From NCBI RefSeq assembly GCF_000974425.1, contig NZ_CP010429.1, forward strand, positions 3,410,001-3,474,000: DNA of 64,000 nucleotides. Direction: 5' to 3'. Position numbers and translations under genes: made by a program. The notes under the pieces were generated by a model, which was not told where the DNA came from, ran no database searches, and was given only the letters and a program-made list of their open reading frames with translations. This document shows, one piece after another, positions 16,209 to 24,303 of the stretch. Numbering within the stretch: the stretch's first letter is position 1; each line of letters starts with the position of its first letter. This DNA comes from Spirosoma radiotolerans (GTDB lineage: Bacteria > Bacteroidota > Bacteroidia > Cytophagales > Spirosomataceae).

Positions 16209-17087
16209 TTAAAAAGCAGCCGCAAATTCCCTGGCGAAGTCAGCCAGTTTTACCTTACCCATTGTTGTTGGCTTATGCAGGTCATAATCCTCCCGCAACG
16301 CTCCGCTGTGAATGCAGGCGCCCAGTTCGACAAAACCCGCGACGAAGGAGGCTGGCATTCCGGCCTTTGTCATCGCGTCTTTCACCTGTTCATCAGTAAA
16401 AACGACCCATTTCAGGTCAGGCTTGCCAATGGCAGTTCCTAAAATCTGAGCCACTTCGCTGGCCAAAAGGTCATCGCTGGCTATGTAGCGGACCTGTCTT
16501 CCTGTAGAGGGCGTTTCAAGTTCTTCGGCGGCTACAGCGGCAATATCGCTCGGGGCAACCATCACCAGCCGATCATCTCCCCCATAATTTGTCCCAATAA
16601 ACCCCTGCTCTTTGATCATCGGCACAAAATTGTACAAGTTGTAGTAGAAATAGCCGGGGCGCAAATGCGTAATGGCCACGTCTGACAGCTCATTGAGCAT
16701 GCCTTCCGTATAATGCGAACCCAGAATCAATCCGGTTCCTTTATCTAAATGCGCCCCGTAGCTGCTGAGATAAACCACCCGCTTTACAACCGACTGCTGG
16801 ATGGCCTGTATGTACTTACCAACGATTCTCCGGTAATAGGCTAACTGATCGGGCTCGGTATAGCTCGGCGGCACCATGGCAAATAGGGCGTCGGCACCGG
16901 TAAACGTAGCGGCCAGAAAATCAACATCGTCCAGTGAGCCAATGGCGGCAATGGCACCCAGCGCTTCAATATCATGTTGCTTCTCCGGCTTGCTGCTGAT
17001 CACCGTAACGGTATGTCCTTTTTGTACTAACTCCGTGGCCAGTGGTTGGCCAATATGCCCTAACGAACCTGTCACTACGACTTTCAT
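16209..17087 (-). CDS. NmrA-like NAD(P)-binding SDR protein
   Basis: This atypical short-chain dehydrogenase has a Rossmann glycine motif at the start (MKVVVTGSLGHIGQPLATEL) and the middle segment RVVYLSSYGAHLD. IAAVAAEEL near residue 190 is typical of the NmrA/NAD(P)H-binding group. Such proteins are redox sensors or quinone reductases. The internal ATG at 17087 aligns with the glycine motif, whereas the longer frame adds nine poor residues. It is 58 bases downstream of the AraC gene on the same strand and is probably its target. Confidence 0.82.
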   Translation of the reverse strand: MKVVVTGSLGHIGQPLATELVQKGHTVTVISSKPEKQHDIEALGAIAAIGSLDDVDFLAATFTGADALFAMVPPSYTEPDQLAYYRRIVGKYIQAIQQSVVKRVVYLSSYGAHLDKGTGLILGSHYTEGMLNELSDVAITHLRPGYFYYNLYNFVPMIKEQGFIGTNYGGDDRLVMVAPSDIAAVAAEELETPSTGRQVRYIASDDLLASEVAQILGTAIGKPDLKWVVFTDEQVKDAMTKAGMPASFVAGFVELGACIHSGALREDYDLHKPTTMGKVKLADFAREFAAAF

Positions 17088-17145
17088 AACACTTGGTTTT
17101 GGTTTGTCAGACAAAGGTCGGCCACCCGGAATTCAGGGGTGTAGC

Positions 17146-18108
17146 TTAATCGTTGATTGTTGTAGCCGTTTCTTGACTCGTCGCGGAGAGAGGCTGCTGA
17201 AAGGAGTGCCGAAAGTCTAACGGCGAGAGATTGGTTTTGCTTTTGAATAATTTACTGAACGACTGCGAATGTTCGAACCCCAATTCATAGGCGATTTGAC
17301 TAACCGAAAGCGTCGTAGTCGATAATTTTTCTTTCGCTTTTTCGATCAGTTTATCGTGTATATGCTGTTGGGTGCTTTGGCCAGTCAGTACGTTTAATAA
17401 GACACTCAGGTAATTGGGCGATACATTCAATACGTCGGCGATGTATTGCACCGTTGGCAACCCTTTTTGCGCTAGCGCGTCGCTGTTGACATATTCGTCA
17501 AGGGTGTCTTCTAAACGGGTCAGAAGCTGATGGTTTGTAATTTTTCGGGTAATGAACTGGCGATGGTAAAACCGATCGGCATAGGTCAGCAATAAATCAA
17601 GCTGGGCAATGATTACGTTCTGGCTGAATTTATCAATCGGTGAGTGATATTCCTGCCCGATGTTTTGAATAATACCGGCGAGCATGGCTTCTTCTTTCTC
17701 CGAAAGATGCAGGGCTTCATGCACGGCATAGCTGAAATAATCATATTGCTTTATGGTTTTGGCCAACGGCGTATTCCATAAATAATCGGGGTGAACGAGC
17801 AACATCCAGCCCGTATGTTTCAGATCTCCTTCAGCCTCAATGGAAAAAACCTGACCCGGCGAAATAAACAGCAGTATTCCTTCGTCAAAGTCATATTCCT
17901 GCTGGCCATATTTCAATTTACCATTGAAATTTCGCTTGAGCGCGATGGAATAAAAGTTATGGATGAGGCTCTTGGGACTATCGTGCGGCAAACGTTTAAT
18001 CGCGTCAAAATTAACGACACTAATTAATGGATGCTCCGGTTTTGGAAGACCCATCAGCTGATGATACTCGCTTATCGTATTAATCCGGAGGGGCTGGGCA
18101 CTTTTCAT
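17146..18108 (-). CDS. AraC family transcriptional regulator
   Basis: This 320-residue regulator has an N-terminal cupin-like sensor (FDEGILLFISPGQVFSIEAE) and two C-terminal helix-turn-helices (QYIADVLNVSPNYLSVLLNV, VSQIAYELGFEHSQSFSKLF, KSKTNLSPLDFR). It is followed at once by the NmrA-like reductase on the same strand. The effector is unknown. The 243 bases upstream to the CPBP gene hold nothing I recognise. Confidence 0.9.
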   Translation of the reverse strand: MKSAQPLRINTISEYHQLMGLPKPEHPLISVVNFDAIKRLPHDSPKSLIHNFYSIALKRNFNGKLKYGQQEYDFDEGILLFISPGQVFSIEAEGDLKHTGWMLLVHPDYLWNTPLAKTIKQYDYFSYAVHEALHLSEKEEAMLAGIIQNIGQEYHSPIDKFSQNVIIAQLDLLLTYADRFYHRQFITRKITNHQLLTRLEDTLDEYVNSDALAQKGLPTVQYIADVLNVSPNYLSVLLNVLTGQSTQQHIHDKLIEKAKEKLSTTTLSVSQIAYELGFEHSQSFSKLFKSKTNLSPLDFRHSFQQPLSATSQETATTIND

Positions 18109-18351
18109 GATCTGGAGAAAACGTATCAGTTACCCTAATACATCGTTTATTTACTAGTGCTTTTTACGCTTTGTTAACCCCAATATAGGCTATTCTCGTT
18201 CGGTTAGACGGGTCAATCTTTCCGGCCAGTCTGTCCCTGGTGAACAATGATGTCGACATGTCCCGTTTTGGTGTTCTGACTTTCCGCTTACCTGATTTAT
18301 CGAATTAGCCAGTTTTCCATAGTACAGTCAGTTTCCGTAAAAACGGTGGTA

Positions 18352-19113
18352 TCAACCAGCCAATAGCTCACTGATCAGCAATACTACGTGGGCCATCGCA
18401 TGGGCAATCATAGCCAAAACGAGCCCATACCGCCAGTATACCCACCCGAAAACGATACCCGCCAGCGTATTCGCCAGGATAATATACGACACCAGCATAG
18501 ACGATGGCTGTGCTACCATGAGCCGCATGGCTGGCAAGTGACCTGCCCCAAACAGCAGAGCCGCCCCGATAATAGCAATCCAGTATACAGACCCATTCAA
18601 CGAGCGGAACACCTTGCTCAACAGCCATACGAAGAGAGTCATCAGACCAAACCGCACCACAATCTCTTCCGTAATGCCGCCGTACATAAACCGGGCCAGG
18701 GGCGTTAAATCAGTGTTCTTACCCAGCATAGCTAATTCACTGGGAATCAATTGCCGGAATAGCAGCACAACGCCAATAATCAGTAACCCAGCGACCACAC
18801 CAGGCACGATCCCGTTGCGCAGCACATGACCCGCCACAACTTCCGGGCGAAAATCAGTCCGGTGCAGGATGAACAACGCAACCCTTCGGTACAGCAACGA
18901 CCCAATAATTACACTGATGATCAGCAACAGCAACGGATTAACCAGCATCAGCAGACGCAACTGATCGGGCGAAAACTGCTCCAGTATCCGTTTTGGCAAG
19001 TTCGTCGTTGGAAAATGAACCGTTAACAGAGAAGCAACACCGAGCAGTCCGGCAAGAAACAGCGTTAGCCCAGTACGAGTTGGCGAGGGGGCAGATTGGG
19101 TCATGGTAATCAT
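18352..19113 (-). CDS. CPBP family intramembrane metalloprotease, candidate immunity protein
   Basis: This 253-residue protein has about seven hydrophobic helices. The three CPBP motifs are intact: EEIVVR near residue 140, FGAGH near 190, and HAMAH near 240. Bacterial relatives often sit in bacteriocin loci and can confer self-immunity or process peptides. Its ATG overlaps the TGA of the DCC gene (ATGA), so the two are translationally coupled. It is the last gene of the sdpA-sdpB-DCC-CPBP run, and the toxin set next door makes immunity or maturation its likeliest job. That role is inferred. Confidence 0.85.
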   Translation of the reverse strand: MITMTQSAPSPTRTGLTLFLAGLLGVASLLTVHFPTTNLPKRILEQFSPDQLRLLMLVNPLLLLIISVIIGSLLYRRVALFILHRTDFRPEVVAGHVLRNGIVPGVVAGLLIIGVVLLFRQLIPSELAMLGKNTDLTPLARFMYGGITEEIVVRFGLMTLFVWLLSKVFRSLNGSVYWIAIIGAALLFGAGHLPAMRLMVAQPSSMLVSYIILANTLAGIVFGWVYWRYGLVLAMIAHAMAHVVLLISELLAG

Positions 19114-19511
19114 TGGTTATCGGCGATTAATAATCGATTTTGTTGGTCAGGTGTTAGTAGCTGGCAGCTTGTTGGGCTACCAAACCGATGCCGATTTTGG
19201 GCAAATTTAGCATAGAGCACATCGAGCGGGGTGCGGGGTAACCACCGAAACCACCATATCCAGCGCCAGGGGGCCGTTAGCCGACGCCCGATTCGGAAGA
19301 TAGCCTCCGATTGGATGTACGTCGTGTTCCCCTCGATCAGGACGATGCTATCGGCAAGTATGTCTCCCCCGGTTGCGCGCAACTGCTGCCCCCGTGTTGA
19401 CTGCGCCGAAACAAACGAAAAGTAGCCGCCTGGATCACGCCGGATCACAAACTGAACGTAGGCATTGCAGACGCCACATACCCCGTCGAAAACAATTATC
19501 GCGTTCGTCAT
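19110..19511 (-). CDS. DCC family (DUF393) thiol-disulfide oxidoreductase-like protein
   Basis: This 133-residue protein starts IIVFDGVCGVCNAYVQFVIR, with the DxxCxxC motif that names the family, and continues FSFVSAQSTRGQQLRA. It is thioredoxin-like and probably redox-active. The start at 19511 puts the motif at the usual position, since an upstream in-frame ATG lies inside a GC-rich hairpin. It is coupled to the CPBP gene. The neighbouring SdpC-type toxins carry conserved cysteine pairs, so a role in their disulfide formation is plausible but unproven. Confidence 0.82.
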   Translation of the reverse strand: MTNAIIVFDGVCGVCNAYVQFVIRRDPGGYFSFVSAQSTRGQQLRATGGDILADSIVLIEGNTTYIQSEAIFRIGRRLTAPWRWIWWFRWLPRTPLDVLYAKFAQNRHRFGSPTSCQLLTPDQQNRLLIADNQ

Positions 19512-19522
19512 CGGTGAAGGCT

Positions 19523-19545
19523 GGGCGGGGCAAAACGCCCCGCCC
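19523..19545. terminator. Very GC-rich hairpin between the sdpB and DCC genes
   Basis: GGGCGGGGC (19523-19531) pairs perfectly with GCCCCGCCC (19537-19545) over nine GC pairs around a 5-base loop. It lies 12 bases before the DCC start and could attenuate transcription or shield the mRNA end. There is no T run. Confidence 0.5.
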
Positions 19546-19558
19546 ATGGGGGTTTAGG

Positions 19559-20527
19559 TTAGACTTGGGCAGGCGATACAGTCGCCGATTTGAAGCTCGG
19601 TAGCCTGGGCACCAGTTTCTGTAACGGGCTCGCCAGAGGCAACAGGCTAAACGGCTGATAATAGGGGCGCAGGAAAATGATCAGTGCGGCTGTCATGGCC
19701 ATAAAGAAAGTGGGCAGACCATGAATCAGGATAATCATGAAATGAAACCCAATACCGGCCCAAAGCATATACCGACGGTATTTTGGTTCGAGTGTGAGAC
19801 CAAGAAATAGCCCTCCCTCCAGAAATAACACACTCCAGGTCAGTAATACAACACACCAGCGATTGGCCAAAATGGGCAGCAGCAGGCTATGTACTTCGGG
19901 GGACAGGCCAAACGTAGGATTTGAAAACCAGTAATAAATGGCTGTGCCATCGGCCCATTCGGCTACTTTGAACTTACCAACGCAGGCTTCAAAATAAATC
20001 AGCGCTACCTGAAGCCGCAACAGCGAGTACGACGTAAGGGCTAGTAGTTTGCGGAATCGAAACGCGTACGTTTCGCGACCGACAATTGGCCCCATCGACC
20101 AGTGCCACATGCGCGGATCGGTGAGCGCCAGCGGCAACAGCAGCAAACTCAGCACCAGCGTTACCTGATCGCCCCCATCGACCAGCACGGCCGTCGACAT
20201 AAAACTAAATCCGACGTACACATGCAGCAGCGCCGTAAAACGAGGATAAATGCCAATCAGCACCAGCAGGAGAATTCCCACACAGACCCAGCGGGCCGTT
20301 TCGATATCGCCCAGCCAGCAGAACAGACTGTATTGAGCCAGCCCCACGCAGGCCGGGCAGTCAGTTTGGCCGGCAATGGGCCGAAAGAGCGTACCCATAT
20401 CGTTCAGAAGCAAGGTACAAAGGGTTCCTAAAGCCAGCAGGGATCGGACAACCCCATACACATTGGTCCAGGGATTACGCGCCATCAGCGTGTTCAGGTA
20501 TCGGTCGAGCGTAGTTAGCGTTTGCAT
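19559..20527 (-). CDS. sdpB: SdpB-type HTTM membrane protein of the Sdp antimicrobial peptide system
   Basis: This 322-residue multi-pass membrane protein has the HTTM (gamma-carboxylase-like) core: LLRLQVALIYFEACVGKF, then EWADGTAIYYWFSNPTFG. In Bacillus, SdpB works with SdpA to convert pro-SdpC to the active toxin. Length and core match the SdpB family. It begins inside the last codons of sdpA (13-base overlap), which indicates coupling. A vitamin K-dependent chemistry is not implied, because these bacterial HTTM proteins lack a known cofactor. Confidence 0.82.
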   Translation of the reverse strand: MQTLTTLDRYLNTLMARNPWTNVYGVVRSLLALGTLCTLLLNDMGTLFRPIAGQTDCPACVGLAQYSLFCWLGDIETARWVCVGILLLVLIGIYPRFTALLHVYVGFSFMSTAVLVDGGDQVTLVLSLLLLPLALTDPRMWHWSMGPIVGRETYAFRFRKLLALTSYSLLRLQVALIYFEACVGKFKVAEWADGTAIYYWFSNPTFGLSPEVHSLLLPILANRWCVVLLTWSVLFLEGGLFLGLTLEPKYRRYMLWAGIGFHFMIILIHGLPTFFMAMTAALIIFLRPYYQPFSLLPLASPLQKLVPRLPSFKSATVSPAQV

Positions 20528-21063
20528 ACAACAGTAAGTTTTAGGATGGAACAGGGAAGGGTAATGTGGTCGGCCTGTGACGCCCAGGCCCAGGGAACAA
20601 TGCCTTTTTGAATGAGGTAGTAGGTACCCGCCAGAAAGGGCCTCGGCGTGTTGTTTTCCACGCGAACGTTGGTCAGTTTATGAGTGCGGATAAACGATTC
20701 GGGATCGTTTTCACAGCGCGCCCAATTGTCGGCCGCTACATTATAAAGCAGGTAAGCGTACTCCACGCTCATGGCGCGCGAGGCCCTTCTGAAACCCATC
20801 AGGTTGGCAAACGTAGCCTGACGCTGCCCGTCTACCAGGGTCAGCTGGTTGTTTTCCCAGCGATACAGTTGGATCGTTTCATCGCGTGGACTTTTTGTGA
20901 AGAAAGCCCAGCCCTGGGGGAATAGCGTGCGGAGGTTATGCTGAAACTCATAACTGAACCGGATGGGATTATCTTTTACGTAGGTAAGCAGGGAGAAAAA
21001 GGCCAGCCCGGCCCAGACCAGACTGATACCAACAAACGTGATTCGGGTTGCTTTCATAGCCAT
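20515..21063 (-). CDS. sdpA: SdpA-type protein of the Sdp antimicrobial peptide system
   Basis: This 182-residue protein has one N-terminal membrane segment (ITFVGISLVWAGLAFFSLL), then the family hallmark LFPQGWAFFTKSPRDE near residue 48. In Bacillus, SdpA is a partner of SdpB needed to mature SdpC. Two cysteines (near residues 122 and 173) are present. The gene starts about 150 bases after the terminator of the sdpC array and may have its own promoter or receive read-through. Confidence 0.82.
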   Translation of the reverse strand: MAMKATRITFVGISLVWAGLAFFSLLTYVKDNPIRFSYEFQHNLRTLFPQGWAFFTKSPRDETIQLYRWENNQLTLVDGQRQATFANLMGFRRASRAMSVEYAYLLYNVAADNWARCENDPESFIRTHKLTNVRVENNTPRPFLAGTYYLIQKGIVPWAWASQADHITLPCSILKLTVVCKR

Positions 21064-21213
21064 ATCGGGTTTAGTGGTTACGTTTTTTTTCGTCGACAGA
21101 CCGGATCAGTTGTCCGCTTCTGTTTGGTGTATGAAAGTTGCGAACGGCGCCGTTACCCCTGAATTTTATTATACTACTGCCTGTATTCTCCTTACGAAGC
21201 CGCGTTTTCTCCA

Positions 21214-21252
21214 TAAAAAAAGAGGACGGTTTTCGCTAGGAAAGCCGTCCTT
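21214..21252 (-). terminator. Rho-independent terminator of the sdpC array
   Basis: Read on the minus strand, a hairpin (21222-21252, stem AGGACGG/CCGTCCT plus extension) is followed by a run of seven T (21214-21220). It lies 30 bases after the last sdpC stop codon and separates the toxin genes from sdpA. Confidence 0.85.
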
Positions 21253-21282
21253 TACAGGAAAACAAGTACCGATTATTCCTGA

Positions 21283-21897
21283 CTACGCAGCCGTTCGAAC
21301 AACCGAACAGATCGAGAACGCTATCTGCTCGATCAGCAGGGGCGATGCTTTCTGGGTCGTCGCGATTTGTTCATCTTCGAAGATGGTAGCGGCACTAAGG
21401 ATGTAGATAACGTCGACGCAGGCAACGACATTAACGACCACAATAACCGCTCCCTGGCTTGAATCCGCTACCTTCTTTAGTTGGTAACCACTCCCCTCGC
21501 TCGTCGGCGAGCTATACAGCGTTTTTAGGGTTTGGGCTGTGCGCTCGGAAGCGGTTCGAAGCTGTTGCTGAATGGTCAGTACATTCTGGCTCAGCAAAGC
21601 GGCTTTAAAACGGGTAAAAAAAGCCGCATCTGTTTGTTTCAGATGGTCGATGATCTGCCGACGTACGGTTTCGACCTGAACACCAGTGGGCTGCGAGGTG
21701 GCATAAGCCGCTTTGAGCGACTGGATTTCGGGGATCAATCTGGCAAACTGACCTTCGGCAAAGAAGATACCACGATACATTTCTTCACCGGTAAATAGCC
21801 TGTTTTTTTCCGAAGAACCGAAGCCAGCCAGCGGACTAAAGCCAGCCAAAAGGGCGAAACTCAGTTGTTTCAGGGCACTGCGTCGTGATGTTTTCAT
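21283..21897 (-). CDS. sdpC: SdpC-type toxin precursor 1 (divergent, Tat-like signal)
   Basis: This 204-residue precursor starts MKTSRRSALKQLSFALLAG, with a twin-arginine pair ahead of the hydrophobic core, unlike its four neighbours. The SdpC landmark FTGEEMYRGIFFAEGQFARL lies near residue 35. A helical propeptide follows, then a hydrophobic segment (AVIVVVNVVACVDVIYILSA) and the conserved tail LLIEQIAFSICSV. The first conserved cysteine lies in VVACVD rather than in GTC. It is the last toxin gene before the terminator, 18 bases after copy 2. Confidence 0.75.
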   Translation of the reverse strand: MKTSRRSALKQLSFALLAGFSPLAGFGSSEKNRLFTGEEMYRGIFFAEGQFARLIPEIQSLKAAYATSQPTGVQVETVRRQIIDHLKQTDAAFFTRFKAALLSQNVLTIQQQLRTASERTAQTLKTLYSSPTSEGSGYQLKKVADSSQGAVIVVVNVVACVDVIYILSAATIFEDEQIATTQKASPLLIEQIAFSICSVVRTAA

Positions 21898-21915
21898 AAG
21901 AAGAGTAGGCTGGGT

Positions 21916-22632
21916 TTAGGCAATTTGGGGCGCTATGGTACAGATCGAAGCGACCAACTGTTCGTGCATCAGGGAGTGACTGTTTGCTCCGTTTACGCTG
22001 ATTTCTTCTTCAACGGCAACCACCACCACAACCCAGAGTACAATAGCGACAGCCAGAACCGTCACCAGGCAGGTACCCTTGTTGGCATCCACGGCTTTGC
22101 CCTTCTGCATCTGAGCCACCAGCTTCTCGATGGCCTGCCCATCCAGCTTGCCCCCCTGACCGGCCGAGGCCGCCTGCGCCTTCGCCTGCCATTGAGCCAG
22201 CTCGGCCTTGTCCAACTTGTACAACCCATCCAGCGCCTGAGCCACCAGTTGCTGACCCTGCGCCAAGGCCCCACTCACCCGCAGGTGATCCCCGCTCTTC
22301 ATGGCCGACTTGAACTGAGCAAAGTAGCCTGGATGAGCCGAAGCAATCTGAGCCAGCACTGCCTGACGGACTTCCGAGACAGCTGCTTTCTGGGCGGCAC
22401 TCTGGTTGTGGTTGAGGTAAGCCGTTTGCAGCGACTGGGTCTCGGGCAGCATCTGAGCGTAGGCTCCTTCTAAAAAGAAGACGCCCTGGAAGAGTTCTTC
22501 TCCGCTCAGAAAGGCGGTGCGGGTAGCTTTGTTGGTGTTGGCAAAGCTGTTGACGGAGGCCAGCACAAAGCAGATCAGCAAAGGCAGGGCGGTGTAGGCA
22601 TTGAGGAGCGACTTACGAATAAAAGTAACCAT
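21916..22632 (-). CDS. sdpC: SdpC-type toxin precursor 2
   Basis: This 238-residue precursor has a Sec-type signal (IRKSLLNAYTALPLLICFVL). FLSGEELFQGVFFLEGAYAQ is at residues 41-60, and an Ala/Gln/Lys-rich helical propeptide follows. GTC near residue 186 starts a strongly hydrophobic stretch (LVTVLAVAIVLWVVVVVAV), then EEE, and the tail is LMHEQLVASIC. The cysteines of GTC and ASIC enclose 44 residues, close to the 42-residue SDP toxin of Bacillus. Residues 1-184 are identical to copy 4, while the mature part is unrelated. Confidence 0.8.
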   Translation of the reverse strand: MVTFIRKSLLNAYTALPLLICFVLASVNSFANTNKATRTAFLSGEELFQGVFFLEGAYAQMLPETQSLQTAYLNHNQSAAQKAAVSEVRQAVLAQIASAHPGYFAQFKSAMKSGDHLRVSGALAQGQQLVAQALDGLYKLDKAELAQWQAKAQAASAGQGGKLDGQAIEKLVAQMQKGKAVDANKGTCLVTVLAVAIVLWVVVVVAVEEEISVNGANSHSLMHEQLVASICTIAPQIA

Positions 22633-22685
22633 GAGTGATAAAAGGGTTTAGCGTTGGGAAAGGAGTCGGAGGATGGGGATTGGGG

Positions 22686-23291
22686 TTAAGACGGATTAGC
22701 CGCTACCTGACAGATCGAAGCAACCAGTTGCTCGGTCAGTAGTTTTGAGTCGCCCTGCGCGAGTTCTTCCGACTGAATCATCATGATGACGGCACACATG
22801 GCGATGATTGTACAATAGTTTGCGATGACAATGCACGTACCTGTTTCGCGTCGAATTTCGAACTGGGCTTTATTCTTGTCTTTCATGAGGTGCTCAATCG
22901 CTTTCGCCGTGATGGCCCGGCCTGATTCGAGTGCTGCCTGGACCTTGGTGGGATTACCGCTTTCAAAGGCTACCTGAAGGTTTTCGAAATAACGGGGTTG
23001 TTGCGTTTGAATGTACTGCACGATCTGGCTACGCACTTGACGAACAGCCTTTTCATCAACCGGTTTCGCTAGTTTTTTCGAGTAACTTAATTGTAAGCTC
23101 TGTAACTCAGGAATGGCTTCGGCGTAACGACCTTCTCCAAAAAACAGGCCGCGAAACATTTCTTCCCCTGAATAGCGATGGTTGGCCGTGAGTGGCTTAG
23201 CCTGAGTAGACCAGCCAGCGATTAACAGGCAAATCAGCAGCGGGAACACGGTGTAGGCATTTAGTAAAGACTTACGAATGAAGTTGATCAT
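22686..23291 (-). CDS. sdpC: SdpC-type toxin precursor 3
   Basis: This 201-residue precursor shares the signal pattern IRKSLLNAYTVFPLLICLL and carries RYSGEEMFRGLFFGEGRYAE near residue 40, very close to the Bacillus SdpC motif as I recall it. The propeptide is shorter than in copies 2, 4 and 5. The mature region begins GTCIVIANYCTIIAMC, so it has extra cysteines, and ends LLTEQLVASICQVAANPS. It lies 53 bases upstream of copy 2 on the same strand. Confidence 0.8.
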   Translation of the reverse strand: MINFIRKSLLNAYTVFPLLICLLIAGWSTQAKPLTANHRYSGEEMFRGLFFGEGRYAEAIPELQSLQLSYSKKLAKPVDEKAVRQVRSQIVQYIQTQQPRYFENLQVAFESGNPTKVQAALESGRAITAKAIEHLMKDKNKAQFEIRRETGTCIVIANYCTIIAMCAVIMMIQSEELAQGDSKLLTEQLVASICQVAANPS

Positions 23292-23394
23292 GGGTGATAA
23301 GGAGTTCAGGGTTCAGGAGTGAAGCAAGCGAATAAACGGGTCGGCGTATGGGCACCGGTCTGCACCAACGCCGACCCGGAATAAATTTGAGGTA

Positions 23395-24120
23395 TTAAGC
23401 GATTTGAGGAGCTACTTCGCAGATCGAAGCGACCAATTGCTCGTGTAATAAGCTCTTCGTGTTGCGGTTGTCACTGATCATTTCTTCGGCGGCCAGCGCG
23501 ATAGCTACCCATACAGCCGCTACTGCTACCACCAGTACCACCACGGCTACCACAGCGCAGGTGCCATTGTTGGCATCCACGGCTTTGCCCTTCTGCATCT
23601 GAGCCACCAGCTTCTCGATGGCCTGCCCATCCAGCTTGCCCCCCTGACCGGCCGAGGCCGCCTGCGCCTTCGCCTGCCATTGAGCCAGCTCAGCCTTGTC
23701 CAACTTGTACAACCCATCCAAGGCCTGAGCCACCAGCTGCTGACCCTGCGCCAAGGCCCCACTCACCCGCAGGTGATCCCCGCTCTTCATGGCCGACTTG
23801 AACTGAGCAAAGTAGCCTGGATGAGCCGAAGCAATCTGAGCCAGCACTGCCTGACGGACCTCCGAGACGGCTGCTTTCTGGGCGGCACTCTGGTTGTGGT
23901 TGAGGTAAGCCGTTTGCAGCGACTGGGTCTCGGGCAGCATCTGAGCATAGGCTCCTTCCAGGAAGAAGACGCCCTGGAAGAGTTCTTCTCCGCTCAGAAA
24001 GGCGGTGCGGGTAGCTTTGTTGGTGTTGGCAAAGCTGTTGACGGAGGCCAGCACAAAGCAGATCAGCAAAGGCAGGGCGGTGTAGGCATTGAGGAGCGAC
24101 TTACGAATAAAAGTAACCAT
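23395..24120 (-). CDS. sdpC: SdpC-type toxin precursor 4
   Basis: This 241-residue precursor is identical to copy 2 for its first 184 residues. It then diverges at once into GTCAVVAVVVLVVAVAAVWV, and the two rejoin in the tail EEMIS...LLHEQLVASICEVAPQIA. The DNA of the shared part differs at about ten positions, all synonymous by my reading. The 20 bases upstream of the start codon are also shared. This is a duplicated precursor with an exchanged or rapidly evolving mature peptide. Confidence 0.8.
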   Translation of the reverse strand: MVTFIRKSLLNAYTALPLLICFVLASVNSFANTNKATRTAFLSGEELFQGVFFLEGAYAQMLPETQSLQTAYLNHNQSAAQKAAVSEVRQAVLAQIASAHPGYFAQFKSAMKSGDHLRVSGALAQGQQLVAQALDGLYKLDKAELAQWQAKAQAASAGQGGKLDGQAIEKLVAQMQKGKAVDANNGTCAVVAVVVLVVAVAAVWVAIALAAEEMISDNRNTKSLLHEQLVASICEVAPQIA

Positions 24121-24303
24121 GAGTGATAAAAGGGTTTAGAGTTGAAAAATTGACGAGAAATAATTATGAAAAATGAAGTACACGCTGTCGGGGCAATGAC
24201 TTAAACCGGTAAGCCACTGTCAACGACTATCTTACAGGAAAGAAGATACAGGCAGGAAAGAAGGGCGGTTAGCGGTCCAAATGACTCACCGTTCGGGGTA
24301 CTA

